64,000 nt of DNA from Couchioplanes caeruleus (GCF_023499255.1 NZ_CP092183.1:379501-443500), one strand, 5' to 3'; positions 39,854 through 49,112 are shown, counted from the stretch's first letter. Program-made: numbers and translations. The notes: generated from the letters alone by a model not told the origin.

Positions 39854-41464
39854 TCAGGCCGCGTTCGCGCCGTTGCGGTAGGAGGCCGCCCGGCGGTCGC
39901 GGGAGCCGGCCACCACCTGGTTGCGGCCGGCGTGCTTGGCGACGTACAGGTTGCGGTCCGCCGTGGACATCAGGCCGGACTGCGTGGCCGCGGCCGCGTC
40001 GGAGAGGCCGGCCACGCCGATGCTGACGGTGACCGGGAGGCCGCGGGTCAGGGCCGTCCAGTCGTACGAGCTGATCGCGCGCCGGATGCCTTCGAGCTGG
40101 TCGGTGGCCTGGGGGACGTCCGTGCCGGGCAGCGCGATGAGAAACTCCTCGCCGCCCATGCGCGCCACGAAACCCTCGGGCGCGACGGCCGCGAGCTCGG
40201 TCTCCAGGAGCTTGGCGACCAGCACGAGCACCTGGTCGCCGACCTCGTGGGAGAGCTGGTCGTTGATCCGCTTGAAGTGGTCGAGGTCGACGATCGCCAC
40301 GGTCAGGCGGTCGCCGTCGGCGACCAGCGCGGGCAGCTGCTCGTCGAGGTAGCGCCGGTTGCGCAGGCCGGTCAGCGGGTCGCGCCGGGCCTGCTCGCGG
40401 AAGCGTTCCGCTTCGCGTCGCGCCTCGGTGGTCTCGAACATCGCCTGCCGGGTGCGGGCCTGTGCCTCCCGCTGCGACGAGTGCAGCGCGTTGTGGGCGG
40501 CGAAAAACTCCTTGTGTACGGCGAAGGCCTCCGCGTACTCGCCGCGGGCGGCGTGCAGCTCGGCCTGCTCCTGGTGGACCCGGACGAGCACGTCGCCGAG
40601 CTCGCGTTCGAGGCAGAGCGTGCGGGACGCGTCGAGGCTGACCTGCGCCCGGTCGGTGGCGCCCAGGAAGCGCTGGGCGCGGGCCAGCGTGAGCATGTAC
40701 TCGGCGAGCGCGTCGGCGTCCTCGTACCCGCCCTCGTGGTGCCGGGCCACCGCCAGCCGCAGCGTCTCCTCGGCCTTGAGGTAGCTGCCGTTCTCGATCT
40801 CGATCGCGCCGATGGTGTCGAGCACCGCCGGGTCGAGGACGAAGCCGTGCTCCTCCGCGACCTCCTGCAGGCGCTGGGCCACCGCCTCGGCGCGGGCGTG
40901 CTCGCCGGCGGCGAACTCGGTGTAGGCGTAGTTGTTGAGCATGCCCATGAGCAGCCGGGGCAGGCCGAGGTCGACGGCCAGCTCCTCGGCCTGGGCGTAC
41001 TGGTCGCGGGCGGCGTCCATGGAGCCGGCCGCACCGAGGGCGTCGGCCAGCTTGGCGCGGTGCCAGACGCGCATGTGCGCGGTGGCTGTGTCGTCGAGCA
41101 GCTCGACGGCGAGCAGCGAGTGTTCGAGGGACTGGGCGGCGTCGCCGAGGTGGCGGTGGATGTTGGCCCAGACGAGGTGCGTACGCGCCTGCACGAGGTG
41201 GTCGCCGTGCTCGGTCGCCCACTGGTGGATCTTCCAGATGCGCTGGGCGGCGCCGGAGACCTCGCCCTTGCGCATGAGCATGTTGGCCTGCAGCAGCCGG
41301 GCGCGGGTGGCGAGCCGCTCGTCGCCGAGCCCGAGCGCCGCGGCCTCGTAGGCGGTGGCGGCCTCGAGGGTCGCGTCGGCGTCCCAGAGGTACTGGTCCT
41401 CGTGCTGCGTCAGGGCAGCCGACAGCTGCTCTGCGTCGCGTACGCGCCCGTCCATCCGGCTCAC
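39854..41464 (-). CDS. Diguanylate cyclase with N-terminal TPR array
   Basis: 536 aa from GTG (an ATG three codons later is an option). The first ~340 residues are helical TPR-like repeats (ATLEAATAYEAAALGLGDE, LLGMLNNYAYTEFAAGEHARA). A coiled segment leads to GGDEF (about 372-530): RDPLTGLRNRRYLDE, IVDLDHFKRINDQLSHEVGD and the active-site motif RMGGEEFLI. No RxxD inhibitory site lies five residues before GGEEF, so product inhibition may be absent. It makes c-di-GMP, which controls development in actinobacteria. No membrane helix is present. Confidence 0.9.
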   Translation of the reverse strand: MSRMDGRVRDAEQLSAALTQHEDQYLWDADATLEAATAYEAAALGLGDERLATRARLLQANMLMRKGEVSGAAQRIWKIHQWATEHGDHLVQARTHLVWANIHRHLGDAAQSLEHSLLAVELLDDTATAHMRVWHRAKLADALGAAGSMDAARDQYAQAEELAVDLGLPRLLMGMLNNYAYTEFAAGEHARAEAVAQRLQEVAEEHGFVLDPAVLDTIGAIEIENGSYLKAEETLRLAVARHHEGGYEDADALAEYMLTLARAQRFLGATDRAQVSLDASRTLCLERELGDVLVRVHQEQAELHAARGEYAEAFAVHKEFFAAHNALHSSQREAQARTRQAMFETTEARREAERFREQARRDPLTGLRNRRYLDEQLPALVADGDRLTVAIVDLDHFKRINDQLSHEVGDQVLVLVAKLLETELAAVAPEGFVARMGGEEFLIALPGTDVPQATDQLEGIRRAISSYDWTALTRGLPVTVSIGVAGLSDAAAATQSGLMSTADRNLYVAKHAGRNQVVAGSRDRRAASYRNGANAA

Positions 41465-41609
41465 CCCTTCCGCTCACGCGAATCATCGTCACGAAGAGCC
41501 CGCGCTGAAGAACAAATGCGCTGTGTTCCCGAAGGTTAGCCCTGAGTGACCACTGTGACCCAGTGTCGCGCGCGTGATCCAGCTCGCCGTCATCCGAGGT
41601 CGCACACGT

Positions 41610-41622
41610 TGTACGTCGTACA
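41610..41622. promoter_or_regulatory. TetR-type operator TGTACGTCGTACA
   Basis: A 13-bp palindrome centred on T, 8 bp before the TetR ATG; a related TGTAC palindrome overlaps the MFS promoter downstream. Likely autoregulation. Confidence 0.65.
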
Positions 41623-41630
41623 GTTGGGAG

Positions 41631-42290
41631 ATGGCCAAGCGGAGCGTGCGTCTGTCCCGGGATGCGATCGTCGACTGCGCGACGGCGCTCGCAGACGCCG
41701 AGGGCCTCGAGGCGGTGACGATCCGGCGGCTGGCCCAGGAGAACGGCGTCACGCCGATGGCCATGTACTGGCACTTCAACGACAAGGACAGCCTCCTCGA
41801 CGGGCTGGCCGAGCACCTGATCGCCTCGGTGAAGCTGCCCGAGCCCGGCGACGGTACGTGGGACGAACAGCTGCGCGCGATCCTCGTGGCCTTCCTGGAC
41901 GCCATCCGGCCGCATCCGGCGCTGGCCGGCCTGGCGCTGCGCCGCATCCTGGTGGCCGAGCCGGGTCTCCGGCTCGCGGAGCGGGTGCTGGACCTCCTGC
42001 GGCAGGCCGGGTTCTCCCCCGAGCAGGCGGCCGAGGTCGGCACGTTCCTGCTGTGCGCGGTGATCACCCTGGTCGTCGGTGATCCGATGGCGGCCAAGGC
42101 GGCCGCCGGCGGCGATGTGGCCGCGGACATGCGGCACAAGCAGGCGATGCTGCAGGCCCTCGAGCCGGGGCGCTATCCGAACCTGATCGCGGCCGCTCCC
42201 GCGCTGGTCAGCTGCCGCGGGCAGGACGACTACTTCACCGTCAACATCGACCTCCTGGTCCAAGGCGTCCGCGGCAGCCGCCGCAACTGA
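41631..42290 (+). CDS. TetR-family repressor of adjacent MFS pump
   Basis: 219 aa. The N-terminal HTH (about 8-55) reads LSRDAIVDCATALADAEGLE then VTIRRLAQENGVTPMAMYWHFNDKDSLL. The larger C-terminal domain resembles TetR_C ligand pockets (FLDAIRPHPALAGLALRRIL). GGAG precedes the ATG. A 13-bp operator lies just upstream and a similar long palindrome covers the promoter of the downstream DHA2 exporter, so it probably represses both. Confidence 0.9.
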   Translation: MAKRSVRLSRDAIVDCATALADAEGLEAVTIRRLAQENGVTPMAMYWHFNDKDSLLDGLAEHLIASVKLPEPGDGTWDEQLRAILVAFLDAIRPHPALAGLALRRILVAEPGLRLAERVLDLLRQAGFSPEQAAEVGTFLLCAVITLVVGDPMAAKAAAGGDVAADMRHKQAMLQALEPGRYPNLIAAAPALVSCRGQDDYFTVNIDLLVQGVRGSRRN

Positions 42291-42305
42291 TCTTGGCTCC
42301 ACCCC

Positions 42306-42349
42306 TTGACGCTCCTCTACGCCGTACATATACGTTGTACATGTACGGC
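42306..42349 (+). promoter_or_regulatory. Promoter with overlapping TetR operator
   Basis: -35 TTGACG (42306-42311), 17-bp spacer, -10 TATACG (42329-42334). The inverted repeat GCCGTACAT (42321-42329)/ATGTACGGC (42341-42349) covers the -10. It lies 30 bp before the MFS start, so a bound repressor would block transcription. Confidence 0.75.
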
Positions 42350-42378
42350 GCATAGGACGCCGCGTGGAGGAGGTACCG

Positions 42379-43806
42379 ATGCACCGCAAACCGTGGTCGG
42401 CCCTGGCCGTACTGGCGCTCGCCCAGTTCATGGTCGTGCTCGACGTGACGATCGTGAACGTGGCGCTGCCCGACATACAGCAGGATCTGGGGTTCAGCGC
42501 CTCGGGGCTGCAGTGGGTCGTCAGCGCGTACACCCTGATCTTCGGAGGTTTCCTGCTCCTCGGCGGCCGGGTTGCCGACCTGCTCGGCCGCCGCCGGGTC
42601 TTCATCGCCGGGCTGCTGCTGTTCGGGGTCACGTCCCTGGTGGCCGGCCTCGCGCAGAGCCCCGAGCAACTCGTCGTGCTGCGGGCCGTGCAGGGGCTCG
42701 GCGGCGCGCTGTTGTCCCCGGCCGCCTTCGCGATCCTCACCGTCACGTTCGCCCACGGCCGGGACCGCAACATCGCGATGGGGGTCTGGGGCGGCCTCGC
42801 CGGGCTCGGCGGCACCCTGGGTGTCATCGCGGGCGGCCTGCTCGTCGACTCGCTGAGCTGGCGCTGGGTCTTCCTGGTCAACGTGCCGATCGCCGCGGTG
42901 CTCGTGCTGATCGTCCCGATGTTCGTCGCGGAGAGCCGGGCGTCGGCGGCCGGCAAGCGGACCTTCGACGTGGCCGGTGCCCTGCTGAGCACGGGCGGCC
43001 TGCTGGCGATCATGCTGGGCGTCATCCGCGCGGAACCGCTCGGCTGGTCGTCGGCCGAGGTCGTGGCGCTGCTGGCCGGTGGGCTGGCGCTGCTGGGGGC
43101 GTTCGTGCGGGTCGAGGCGCGGTCGGCTGCTCCGCTCGTACCGCTGGCGTTGTTCCGCTCCCGCGGGCTGAGCACGTCGATCCTGGCGCTGGCGCTCAAC
43201 GGCGGGGCGTTCCTCGCGATGTTCTTCCTCACCGCGATCTTCCTGCAGCAGGTACGGGGCCTCACCGCGCTGGAGACCGGCGTGCAGTTCCTGCCGATGG
43301 GGATCGCGGCGATCGCCAGCGCCCTGGTGGCCTCGCAGCTCGTGACCCGGTACGGCACCAAGCCGGTGCAGATCGGCGGGGCGGTGCTGAGCGTGGCGGG
43401 GCTGCTGCTGCTCTCCGGCGCGGATGCCACGGGCTCGTACGCGCTCACGATCATGCCGGGCATCGTGCTGTTCGGCATGGGCATCATCGGTACGTCCACG
43501 CCCGCCTCGATCGCCGCGGTGGCCGACGTCCGGCACGAGCAGGCCGGCGCCGCGTCCGGCGTGGTGAACGCGGGTTACCAGGTCGGCGGGGCGCTCGGGC
43601 TCGCGGTGATCACCACGCTCGCCACCTCGCACGTCGAGGACCTGATCGCCGGCGGGGAGCAGCCGGGTACGGCCCTGGTCGACGGGTTCCAGCGCGGGCT
43701 GCTCTTCGCGGCGATCTTCGCGGCCGCCAACATCCTGACGGCGATCGGCGCCCCGCGGCTGCGCCCGACGTCGGAGCAGCTGGCGGAGGCGGCCGTCGCC
43801 GCCTGA
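42379..43806 (+). CDS. DHA2-family (EmrB/QacA) MFS drug exporter
   Basis: 475 aa with about 14 membrane helices. GGAGGAGGT lies just before the ATG. The DHA2 motif LDVTIVNVALPDIQQDLGFS (helix 1), WVVSAYTLIFGGFLLLGGR, motif A-like GRVADLLGRRRVFI and antiporter motif C-like GLAGLGGTLGVIAGG are intact. It should expel toxic or self-made compounds by proton antiport. Its promoter carries the TetR operator. Confidence 0.93.
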   Translation: MHRKPWSALAVLALAQFMVVLDVTIVNVALPDIQQDLGFSASGLQWVVSAYTLIFGGFLLLGGRVADLLGRRRVFIAGLLLFGVTSLVAGLAQSPEQLVVLRAVQGLGGALLSPAAFAILTVTFAHGRDRNIAMGVWGGLAGLGGTLGVIAGGLLVDSLSWRWVFLVNVPIAAVLVLIVPMFVAESRASAAGKRTFDVAGALLSTGGLLAIMLGVIRAEPLGWSSAEVVALLAGGLALLGAFVRVEARSAAPLVPLALFRSRGLSTSILALALNGGAFLAMFFLTAIFLQQVRGLTALETGVQFLPMGIAAIASALVASQLVTRYGTKPVQIGGAVLSVAGLLLLSGADATGSYALTIMPGIVLFGMGIIGTSTPASIAAVADVRHEQAGAASGVVNAGYQVGGALGLAVITTLATSHVEDLIAGGEQPGTALVDGFQRGLLFAAIFAAANILTAIGAPRLRPTSEQLAEAAVAA

Positions 43807-43818
43807 TCCGGAAATGCG

Positions 43819-43850
43819 AACGGCGCCCGGGGTCAGCCCCGGGCGCCGTT
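43819..43850. terminator. Bidirectional terminator, 14-bp perfect stem
   Basis: AACGGCGCCCGGGG (43819-43832), TCAG loop, CCCCGGGCGCCGTT (43837-43850). Ideal placement between two convergent MFS genes. Confidence 0.9.
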
Positions 43851-43863
43851 GCGGTGAACCGTT

Positions 43864-45450
43864 CTACCGAGCCGCGGGAACCGGCGCTTCGTCGGCCTTC
43901 CGGGTGGTGGCGAGGTCGATGGTCGAGCGCAGGGTGATCTGCCGGAACAGCAGCGCGGCGATCACGCCGACCACCGCGATGCCCGCGGAGATCAGGAAGA
44001 TGTGACCGGTGGCGTCGCCGTACGCGGCCCGCACGATGTGCTGGATCGTCGGCGGCAGCTCCGCCAGGTTGAGGCTGCTGGTCTTGCCGCCGCCGCTCGC
44101 CCCCGCCGGTACGCCCGCCGCGGCGAGCTGCGAGGTGATCGAGTCGGTGACCCGGTGGGCCAGGACGGCGCCGAGCACCGAGACGCCGATCGTGCCGCCG
44201 AGCGAGCGGAAGAAGGCGATCGTCGAGCTGGCCGAGCCGATGTCCTTCAGCGCGACGGAGTTCTGCACCGCGAGCACCAGGTTCTGCATCGACATGCCCA
44301 CGCCGATGCCGACCAGGGCCATGCCCACGCCGACGTACCAGAGCGGGGTCTGGTGGTCCAGGGCCGAGAGCATCGCGAAGCCGGCGACGAGCACGATCGT
44401 GCCGGTCACGATGTACGGCTTGACCTGTCCGGACTTGGTGATCATCCGGCCGGCGACCGTCGACGAGACCAGTACGCCGGCCATCATCGGGATGGTGAGC
44501 AGGCCGGCCTCGGTGGGGCTGTAGCCGCGGCCGATCTGGAAGTACTGGCCGAGGAAGACCGAACCGCCGAACATGGCCATGCCGACCGCGAGGCTCGCCA
44601 GGATCGCCAGCGCCGTGGTGCGCTGCCGCACGATCTGCAGCGGGACGACCGGCTCGGCGGCGTGGGACTCGACCCAGGCCGCGACCGCCAGCAGCGCCAA
44701 GCCGGCGCCGACCATGGCGAAGGTCTGCCAGGAGACCCAGCCGAACGTGCTGTTGACGAACGACACCCAGATCAGCAGGACGCTGACGCCGGCGGCGATG
44801 AGCGAGGCGCCCGCATAGTCGATCTTCACGTTCGCCCGCCGGATCACCGGCAGGTGCAGCGTGCGCTGCAGGACGATCAGCGCGATCACGGCGATCGGCG
44901 CGCCGATGAAGAAGCACCAGCGCCAGCCCAGCCCGGGGGTGTCGACGATGACGCCGCCGAGCAGCGGGCCGCCGACCGTGGCGAGCGCCATGACGCCGCC
45001 GAGGTAGCCGTTGTAGCGGCCGCGCTCGCGGGGCGGGATCATCGCGGCGATGGCGACCTGGACGAGCGCCTGCAGGCCGCCCATGCCGATGCCCTGGAAC
45101 GCGCGGGCGGCGATGAGCTGACCCGCGGACTGCGAGAAGCCGGCGACGACCGAGCCGAGCACGAACACGACGATGGCGATCTGGACGAGCAGCTTCTTGC
45201 TGTACAGGTCGGCCAGCTTGCCCCAGATCGGGGTGCTCGCTGTGGCGGTCAGCAGGCTGGCCGTGACCACCCAGGTGTACTGGGTCTGACTGCCGTTCAG
45301 CGCACCGATGATCTTCGGCAACGCGGTGGAGACGATGGTGGCGCTGGACATCGCGACGAACAACACGAGCAGCAGACCGCTGAGGGCCTCCAAGGTCTCG
45401 CGGTGGCTCATCGCGCCCTGTTCGGCGCGCGTGGTGGTGGGTGCGCTCAT
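43864..45450 (-). CDS. DHA2-family MFS drug exporter (MarR-linked)
   Basis: 528 aa with 14 predicted helices. Opening motif LEALSGLLLVLFVAMSSATIVSTALPKIIG; motif A-like GKLADLYSKKLLVQ; motif C-like GGVMALATVGGPLLGGVIVD. A long loop rich in Gly/Ser (AGASGGGKTSSLNLAELPP) lies before the last helix, as in many actinobacterial EmrB-type pumps. The ATG overlaps the stop of the marR gene (ATGA), so repressor and pump are co-translated. Confidence 0.93.
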   Translation of the reverse strand: MSAPTTTRAEQGAMSHRETLEALSGLLLVLFVAMSSATIVSTALPKIIGALNGSQTQYTWVVTASLLTATASTPIWGKLADLYSKKLLVQIAIVVFVLGSVVAGFSQSAGQLIAARAFQGIGMGGLQALVQVAIAAMIPPRERGRYNGYLGGVMALATVGGPLLGGVIVDTPGLGWRWCFFIGAPIAVIALIVLQRTLHLPVIRRANVKIDYAGASLIAAGVSVLLIWVSFVNSTFGWVSWQTFAMVGAGLALLAVAAWVESHAAEPVVPLQIVRQRTTALAILASLAVGMAMFGGSVFLGQYFQIGRGYSPTEAGLLTIPMMAGVLVSSTVAGRMITKSGQVKPYIVTGTIVLVAGFAMLSALDHQTPLWYVGVGMALVGIGVGMSMQNLVLAVQNSVALKDIGSASSTIAFFRSLGGTIGVSVLGAVLAHRVTDSITSQLAAAGVPAGASGGGKTSSLNLAELPPTIQHIVRAAYGDATGHIFLISAGIAVVGVIAALLFRQITLRSTIDLATTRKADEAPVPAAR

Positions 45451-45929
45451 CGCGCGGCCTCCAGCGGTTGGTCGTAGCGGGACGTGAGGTCTGTCGAGAA
45501 GCGCCGCATCAGCGCGGTGAAGGTGGCGATCTCGTCGGGGTGCCATTCCTGGAGGGCGTCGGCGAGGCGGTCGTCCGCCCAGGCCGTGACGTCGTCGAGG
45601 GTCTGCCGGCCGAGCGGGGTGAGGCTGAGCACGCTGGCCCGGCGGTCCGCCGGGTCGGCGGTCCGCCGCACCAGGCCGGAGCGCACGAGGGTGGCGACGG
45701 TGCGGCTGATCGTCGACGGGTCGAGCGAGCAGCGGGCGGCCAGCTCCTTGCCGTGGCATCCCGCGGGTGGCCCGGCCGCCATGGCGTCGATCATCGAGAG
45801 CACGCTGACCGTGCCGAAGGGCACCGCCGGGTGCTGCGCCGGCAGCTCGTTCTTGAAGAGGCGTACGGCCCGGAGCATCTCGCGTACGTGGCTGAGCAGC
45901 TCGCGCGGAACCGAGGTGCTGCCGTCCAT
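45447..45929 (-). CDS. MarR-family regulator
   Basis: 160 aa. Winged helix with LDPSTISRTVATLVRSGLV (recognition helix, about 74-92) and the wing TADPADRRASVLSLTPLG. GGAGGT lies five bases before the ATG. It is the first gene of an operon with the DHA2 exporter and is divergent from a TetR gene. A GTTGT-N5-ACAAC site upstream probably mediates autoregulation. Confidence 0.92.
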   Translation of the reverse strand: MDGSTSVPRELLSHVREMLRAVRLFKNELPAQHPAVPFGTVSVLSMIDAMAAGPPAGCHGKELAARCSLDPSTISRTVATLVRSGLVRRTADPADRRASVLSLTPLGRQTLDDVTAWADDRLADALQEWHPDEIATFTALMRRFSTDLTSRYDQPLEAAR

Positions 45930-45947
45930 CTGCCACCTCCCGGAGTG

Positions 45948-45962
45948 GTTGTCACATACAAC
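45948..45962. promoter_or_regulatory. MarR-type operator GTTGT-N5-ACAAC
   Basis: Perfect 5-bp inverted repeat centred about 25 bp upstream of the marR ATG and within 105 bp of the divergent TetR start. Confidence 0.55.
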
Positions 45963-46034
45963 TATCGGCGCGAATTGCCCACTGTGCAACTTTGCTCATT
46001 GGGAACTGAGTCACAGTCTCGGTACGCTCGAGGC

Positions 46035-46646
46035 ATGACCGCCGAAGTCCGTGTACCCGAGCCGGGGCTGCGGGAACGCAAGAAAGCCGCGACGCGTCAG
46101 GCGCTGCACGACGCCGCCGTCCGCCTGGCGATCGAGCACGGCGCGGACAGGCTCACCGTCGAGGCGGTCGCGGACGAGGCCGGCGTCTCCCGGCGCACGT
46201 TCTCCAACTACTTCGCCAACAAGGAAGAGGCGCTGCTGCACGGGGACCGGCAGCGCATGGCGTTGCTCATCGACGCCGTGCGCGCGCGTCCCGCCGCCGA
46301 GGGCCCGTGGACCGCGCTCAGCCGGGCCGCGCGGGAGGCGTACGAGCAGATCGGCGAGCTGGACCCGCACTGGGTGGCGCAGACCCGGCTGCTGCGCAGT
46401 GAGCCCGCGCTGCTCGCCCAGCAGGTCAGCACGTTCGCGGCGCTGGAGCGGGAGCTCGCCGCCGCGGTGGCCGACCGGCTGCCGGAGGAGCAGCGGTCCG
46501 GGATCCGGGCGCGGCTGATGGCCGCCACCTTCATGACGGCCACCCGGGTCTCGCTGCACATGTGGCTCGAGGCCCCGGCGGAGACGCCGCTGGCCGAGCT
46601 GGTGCAGCAGTCGCTGGCGGAGGCCGGCCGAGGGTTCGCCGAATAG
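46035..46646 (+). CDS. TetR-family regulator
   Basis: 203 aa. HTH about 15-60: RKKAATRQALHDAAVRLAIE, TVEAVADEAGVSRRTFSNYF. The C-terminal domain contains LDPHWVAQTRLLRSEPALL, like the acyl-TetR group (MftR-like) seen in actinobacteria. A possible -10 (TACGCT) ends 5 bp before the ATG, so the transcript may be leaderless. It is divergent from marR-MFS; whether it also controls that operon is not clear. Confidence 0.9.
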   Translation: MTAEVRVPEPGLRERKKAATRQALHDAAVRLAIEHGADRLTVEAVADEAGVSRRTFSNYFANKEEALLHGDRQRMALLIDAVRARPAAEGPWTALSRAAREAYEQIGELDPHWVAQTRLLRSEPALLAQQVSTFAALERELAAAVADRLPEEQRSGIRARLMAATFMTATRVSLHMWLEAPAETPLAELVQQSLAEAGRGFAE

Positions 46647-46652
46647 ACGTGG

Positions 46653-46688
46653 GCGCGGCGCCGGGAGGGGTGCTTCCCGGCGCCGCGC
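46653..46688. terminator. Bidirectional terminator, 14-bp perfect stem
   Basis: GCGCGGCGCCGGGA (46653-46666), 8-nt loop, TCCCGGCGCCGCGC (46675-46688), between the convergent TetR and chitinase genes. Confidence 0.88.
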
Positions 46689-46742
46689 TGGTGGGGATGG
46701 TGGAACTTCGGGGACGGTACGGCCGCGGGGACGGCCGGTCGC

Positions 46743-48185
46743 TCAGCCCTGGAAGCCGGCGAAGATCTTGCTGAACTCGAACGGCGACTGGGCCACGTTG
46801 GTGCACTGGAACAACGCGCCGTTGCAGGCGTTGCGGTCGCGGTTCGCCTCCCAGAAGGAGACGAAGCCGATGTGGTTGCTGTTCGCGAAGGCGACCAGGT
46901 CGCGGGCGTCGCTCTGGTTGAACGTGCCGTTGTCGTCGTTCTTGCCGAGCATCGGGGTGACGCCGACCATCTTGAAGGCGGCCGCGTCGCTGTTGCCGTA
47001 GATCGACTTGAGCTGGTCCTTGGTCGACTTCACCGCCTGGATCGCCAGGTCGCCGTAGTCCTGCCCGGAGCGGCCGTAGTCCATCGCCATGATGTTGACC
47101 AGGTCCAGGTCGACGCCGGCGTTCTTGGCCGACTTGACCACGTTGAGGCCGTCGTTGGTGAGGCCCTCGGGCAGCACCGGGAGGGTCAGCGAGATCTTCA
47201 GGCCCGGGTTGGCCTTCTGCAGCGCGGCCAGCGCGGTGGAGCGGCGGGCGATCGTGGTGGGGTCGGCCACGGCCGCGCCCTCGATGTCCAGGTCGATGTA
47301 CTTCAGGTTGTACGCCGACACGACGGCCTGGTACTCGGCCTGCAGCGCCTTCACGTCCGTGCAGGCCTGAGCGAGCTCGATGCCGGTCGCGCCGCCGAAG
47401 GACACCTTCACGTCACCGCCGGAGCGGCGCAGCGCGTCGATCTGGTCGCCGAACTGCTTGCTGCGCGGGTCGAACGCGTTGAACCAGCTCGCCTTGCAGC
47501 CGGCGCTGGTCACGAACGCCAGCGAGAACGACTTGACGTTGCCGCTGGAGGCCAGCTGGGAGAGCGTCGTGCTGCCGTTCGAGAGCAGGCCCATGTCCAC
47601 GTACGGGGCCACGCGGACGTCGCCGCCGCCGGAGGCCGGGGGAGCCGTGGTGGCCGGCGGCCTGGTCGTCGCGGGCGGCTGGGTGGTCGGTGCCGTGGTC
47701 GGCGGCTTCGTGGGCGCGGTCGTCGGCGGCTTGGTGGCCGGCCGGGTCGTCGGGGCGGTCGTGGGGGCCGGGCCGCCGCCGGCGCAGGGCGCGCCGTTGA
47801 TCGTGCAGCTGGTCGGGGCGCCGCTGCCGTTGACGATGAAGCCGAACTCGGTGGACGCGCCGGCCGGGATCGTCGCGTTGTAGCCGCGGTCCTTGGCCGT
47901 CGACACGGCGCCGGAGGTCGTGACCGCGGCGTCCCAGAAGGTGCCGAGCTTCGCGCCGGACGGCAGGCCGAAGGCGAGCTGCCAGCCCGTGACGGCGGAG
48001 CCGCCGGAATTCTTGATCGTGTACCGCGCCTGGTAGCCGGTACCCCAGTCGGAGTCCTTGGTGAACGTGGCGGTCAGGCCGCCGGCCGCCGGACCGGTCG
48101 CCGCCACCGCGGCGATCGCGCCTCCGCCCACGGCGACGAGGGCCGCTCCCAGGTAGATGGACAGGCGTAGACGGTTGCGTGCCAT
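46743..48185 (-). CDS. Secreted GH18 chitinase with N-terminal CBM2
   Basis: 480 aa from ATG with GGAG eight bases upstream. Signal peptide (about 1-30), CBM2 (about 32-140; LTATFTKDSDWGTGYQARYT, TSCTINGAPC), a Thr/Pro linker (PPTTAPTKPPTTAPTT), then GH18 (about 190-480). The catalytic DxDxE is in KYIDLDIEGAA, and MAMDYGR is the usual substrate-binding strand. It resembles ChiC/D-type bacterial GH18 enzymes without an insertion domain. It hydrolyses chitin outside the cell, complementing the AA10 LPMO. Confidence 0.92.
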   Translation of the reverse strand: MARNRLRLSIYLGAALVAVGGGAIAAVAATGPAAGGLTATFTKDSDWGTGYQARYTIKNSGGSAVTGWQLAFGLPSGAKLGTFWDAAVTTSGAVSTAKDRGYNATIPAGASTEFGFIVNGSGAPTSCTINGAPCAGGGPAPTTAPTTRPATKPPTTAPTKPPTTAPTTQPPATTRPPATTAPPASGGGDVRVAPYVDMGLLSNGSTTLSQLASSGNVKSFSLAFVTSAGCKASWFNAFDPRSKQFGDQIDALRRSGGDVKVSFGGATGIELAQACTDVKALQAEYQAVVSAYNLKYIDLDIEGAAVADPTTIARRSTALAALQKANPGLKISLTLPVLPEGLTNDGLNVVKSAKNAGVDLDLVNIMAMDYGRSGQDYGDLAIQAVKSTKDQLKSIYGNSDAAAFKMVGVTPMLGKNDDNGTFNQSDARDLVAFANSNHIGFVSFWEANRDRNACNGALFQCTNVAQSPFEFSKIFAGFQG

Positions 48186-48355
48186 GTAACGACTCCGATC
48201 GTGGGGCTGCCGAACGGGGTCGATCGTGATCCGCTGGGGCTTAAAGGGTTCTGCCAATTTCCTTAAGTCTGCTTCAAGTCGCTGACAGCGGGCCCGTTGA
48301 TCACTACCGGTGAGCATGCGCGGGATGACGTCCGGCGGGGGATACGGTTCGAGGC

Positions 48356-49102
48356 ATGCACAAGACCACCGTGGACATCACCACCGACGACGGGGTGGCC
48401 GACGCCTGCCTCGTCCGGCCCGACGGCGAGGGGCCGTACCCGGCAGTGCTGCTCTTCATGGACGCGTTCGGCCTGCGCCCGCGCATCGAGGAGATGGCCG
48501 GCCGGATCGCCGAGCGGGGGTACGTCGTCCTCGCCCCCAACATCCTGTACCGCGGCGGCCGCTCGCCGCTGATCGACCTGAGCGCCCTGTCCGACCCGGC
48601 GGCCCGGGAGTCGGTGTTCGGCAAGGTGATGCCGATGGTCATGGCGCTGGACACCGACCGGATCGTCCGCGACTCGAAGGCGTACCTCGACTTCCTCGCG
48701 GCCCAGGACGGCGTCGCGCCCGGGCCGGTCGTGGCCACCGGCTACTGCATGGGCGGGACCAACGCGGTCAAGGCGATCGAGGCGTACCCGGACCGGATCA
48801 AGGGTGTCGCCAGCTTCCACGGCGGCCGGCTCGTCAACGACCAGCCGGACAGCCCGCACCTGCACGTCGGCGCGGTGACCGGGGAGCTGTACTTCGCCCA
48901 CGCCGACAACGACCACTCGATGAACGCCGAGCAGATCGCCACCCTCGAGGCGGCCCTGGACAAGGCCGGCGTGCGCTACACCTCCGAGGTGTACGAGGGC
49001 GCGCCGCACGGGTTCACGATGTCCGACACCGCGGCGTACAACGAGGCGGCCGAGAAGCGGCACTGGGAGAACCTGTTCGCGTTCCTGGACCGCCTCCGCT
49101 GA
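48356..49102 (+). CDS. Dienelactone hydrolase-family protein
   Basis: 248 aa. Alpha/beta-hydrolase with Cys nucleophile in GYCMGGTNAV (about 124), Asp in FAHADNDHSM and His in EGAPHGFTM, the DLH triad. N-terminal features (YPAVLLFMDAFGLRPRIEEMA) match carboxymethylenebutenolidase-like enzymes. Substrate is unknown; no aromatic-ring pathway genes are adjacent. Upstream lies the divergent chitinase gene 170 bp away. Confidence 0.9.
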   Translation: MHKTTVDITTDDGVADACLVRPDGEGPYPAVLLFMDAFGLRPRIEEMAGRIAERGYVVLAPNILYRGGRSPLIDLSALSDPAARESVFGKVMPMVMALDTDRIVRDSKAYLDFLAAQDGVAPGPVVATGYCMGGTNAVKAIEAYPDRIKGVASFHGGRLVNDQPDSPHLHVGAVTGELYFAHADNDHSMNAEQIATLEAALDKAGVRYTSEVYEGAPHGFTMSDTAAYNEAAEKRHWENLFAFLDRLR

Positions 49103-49112
49103 CCCCTCGCGG

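Noticed and set aside
39810..43499. A 1229-codon minus-strand frame across the cyclase, TetR and MFS genes
   Set aside because: It is antisense or out of frame to genes with clear domains and reads as low-complexity Arg/Ser/Pro sequence.
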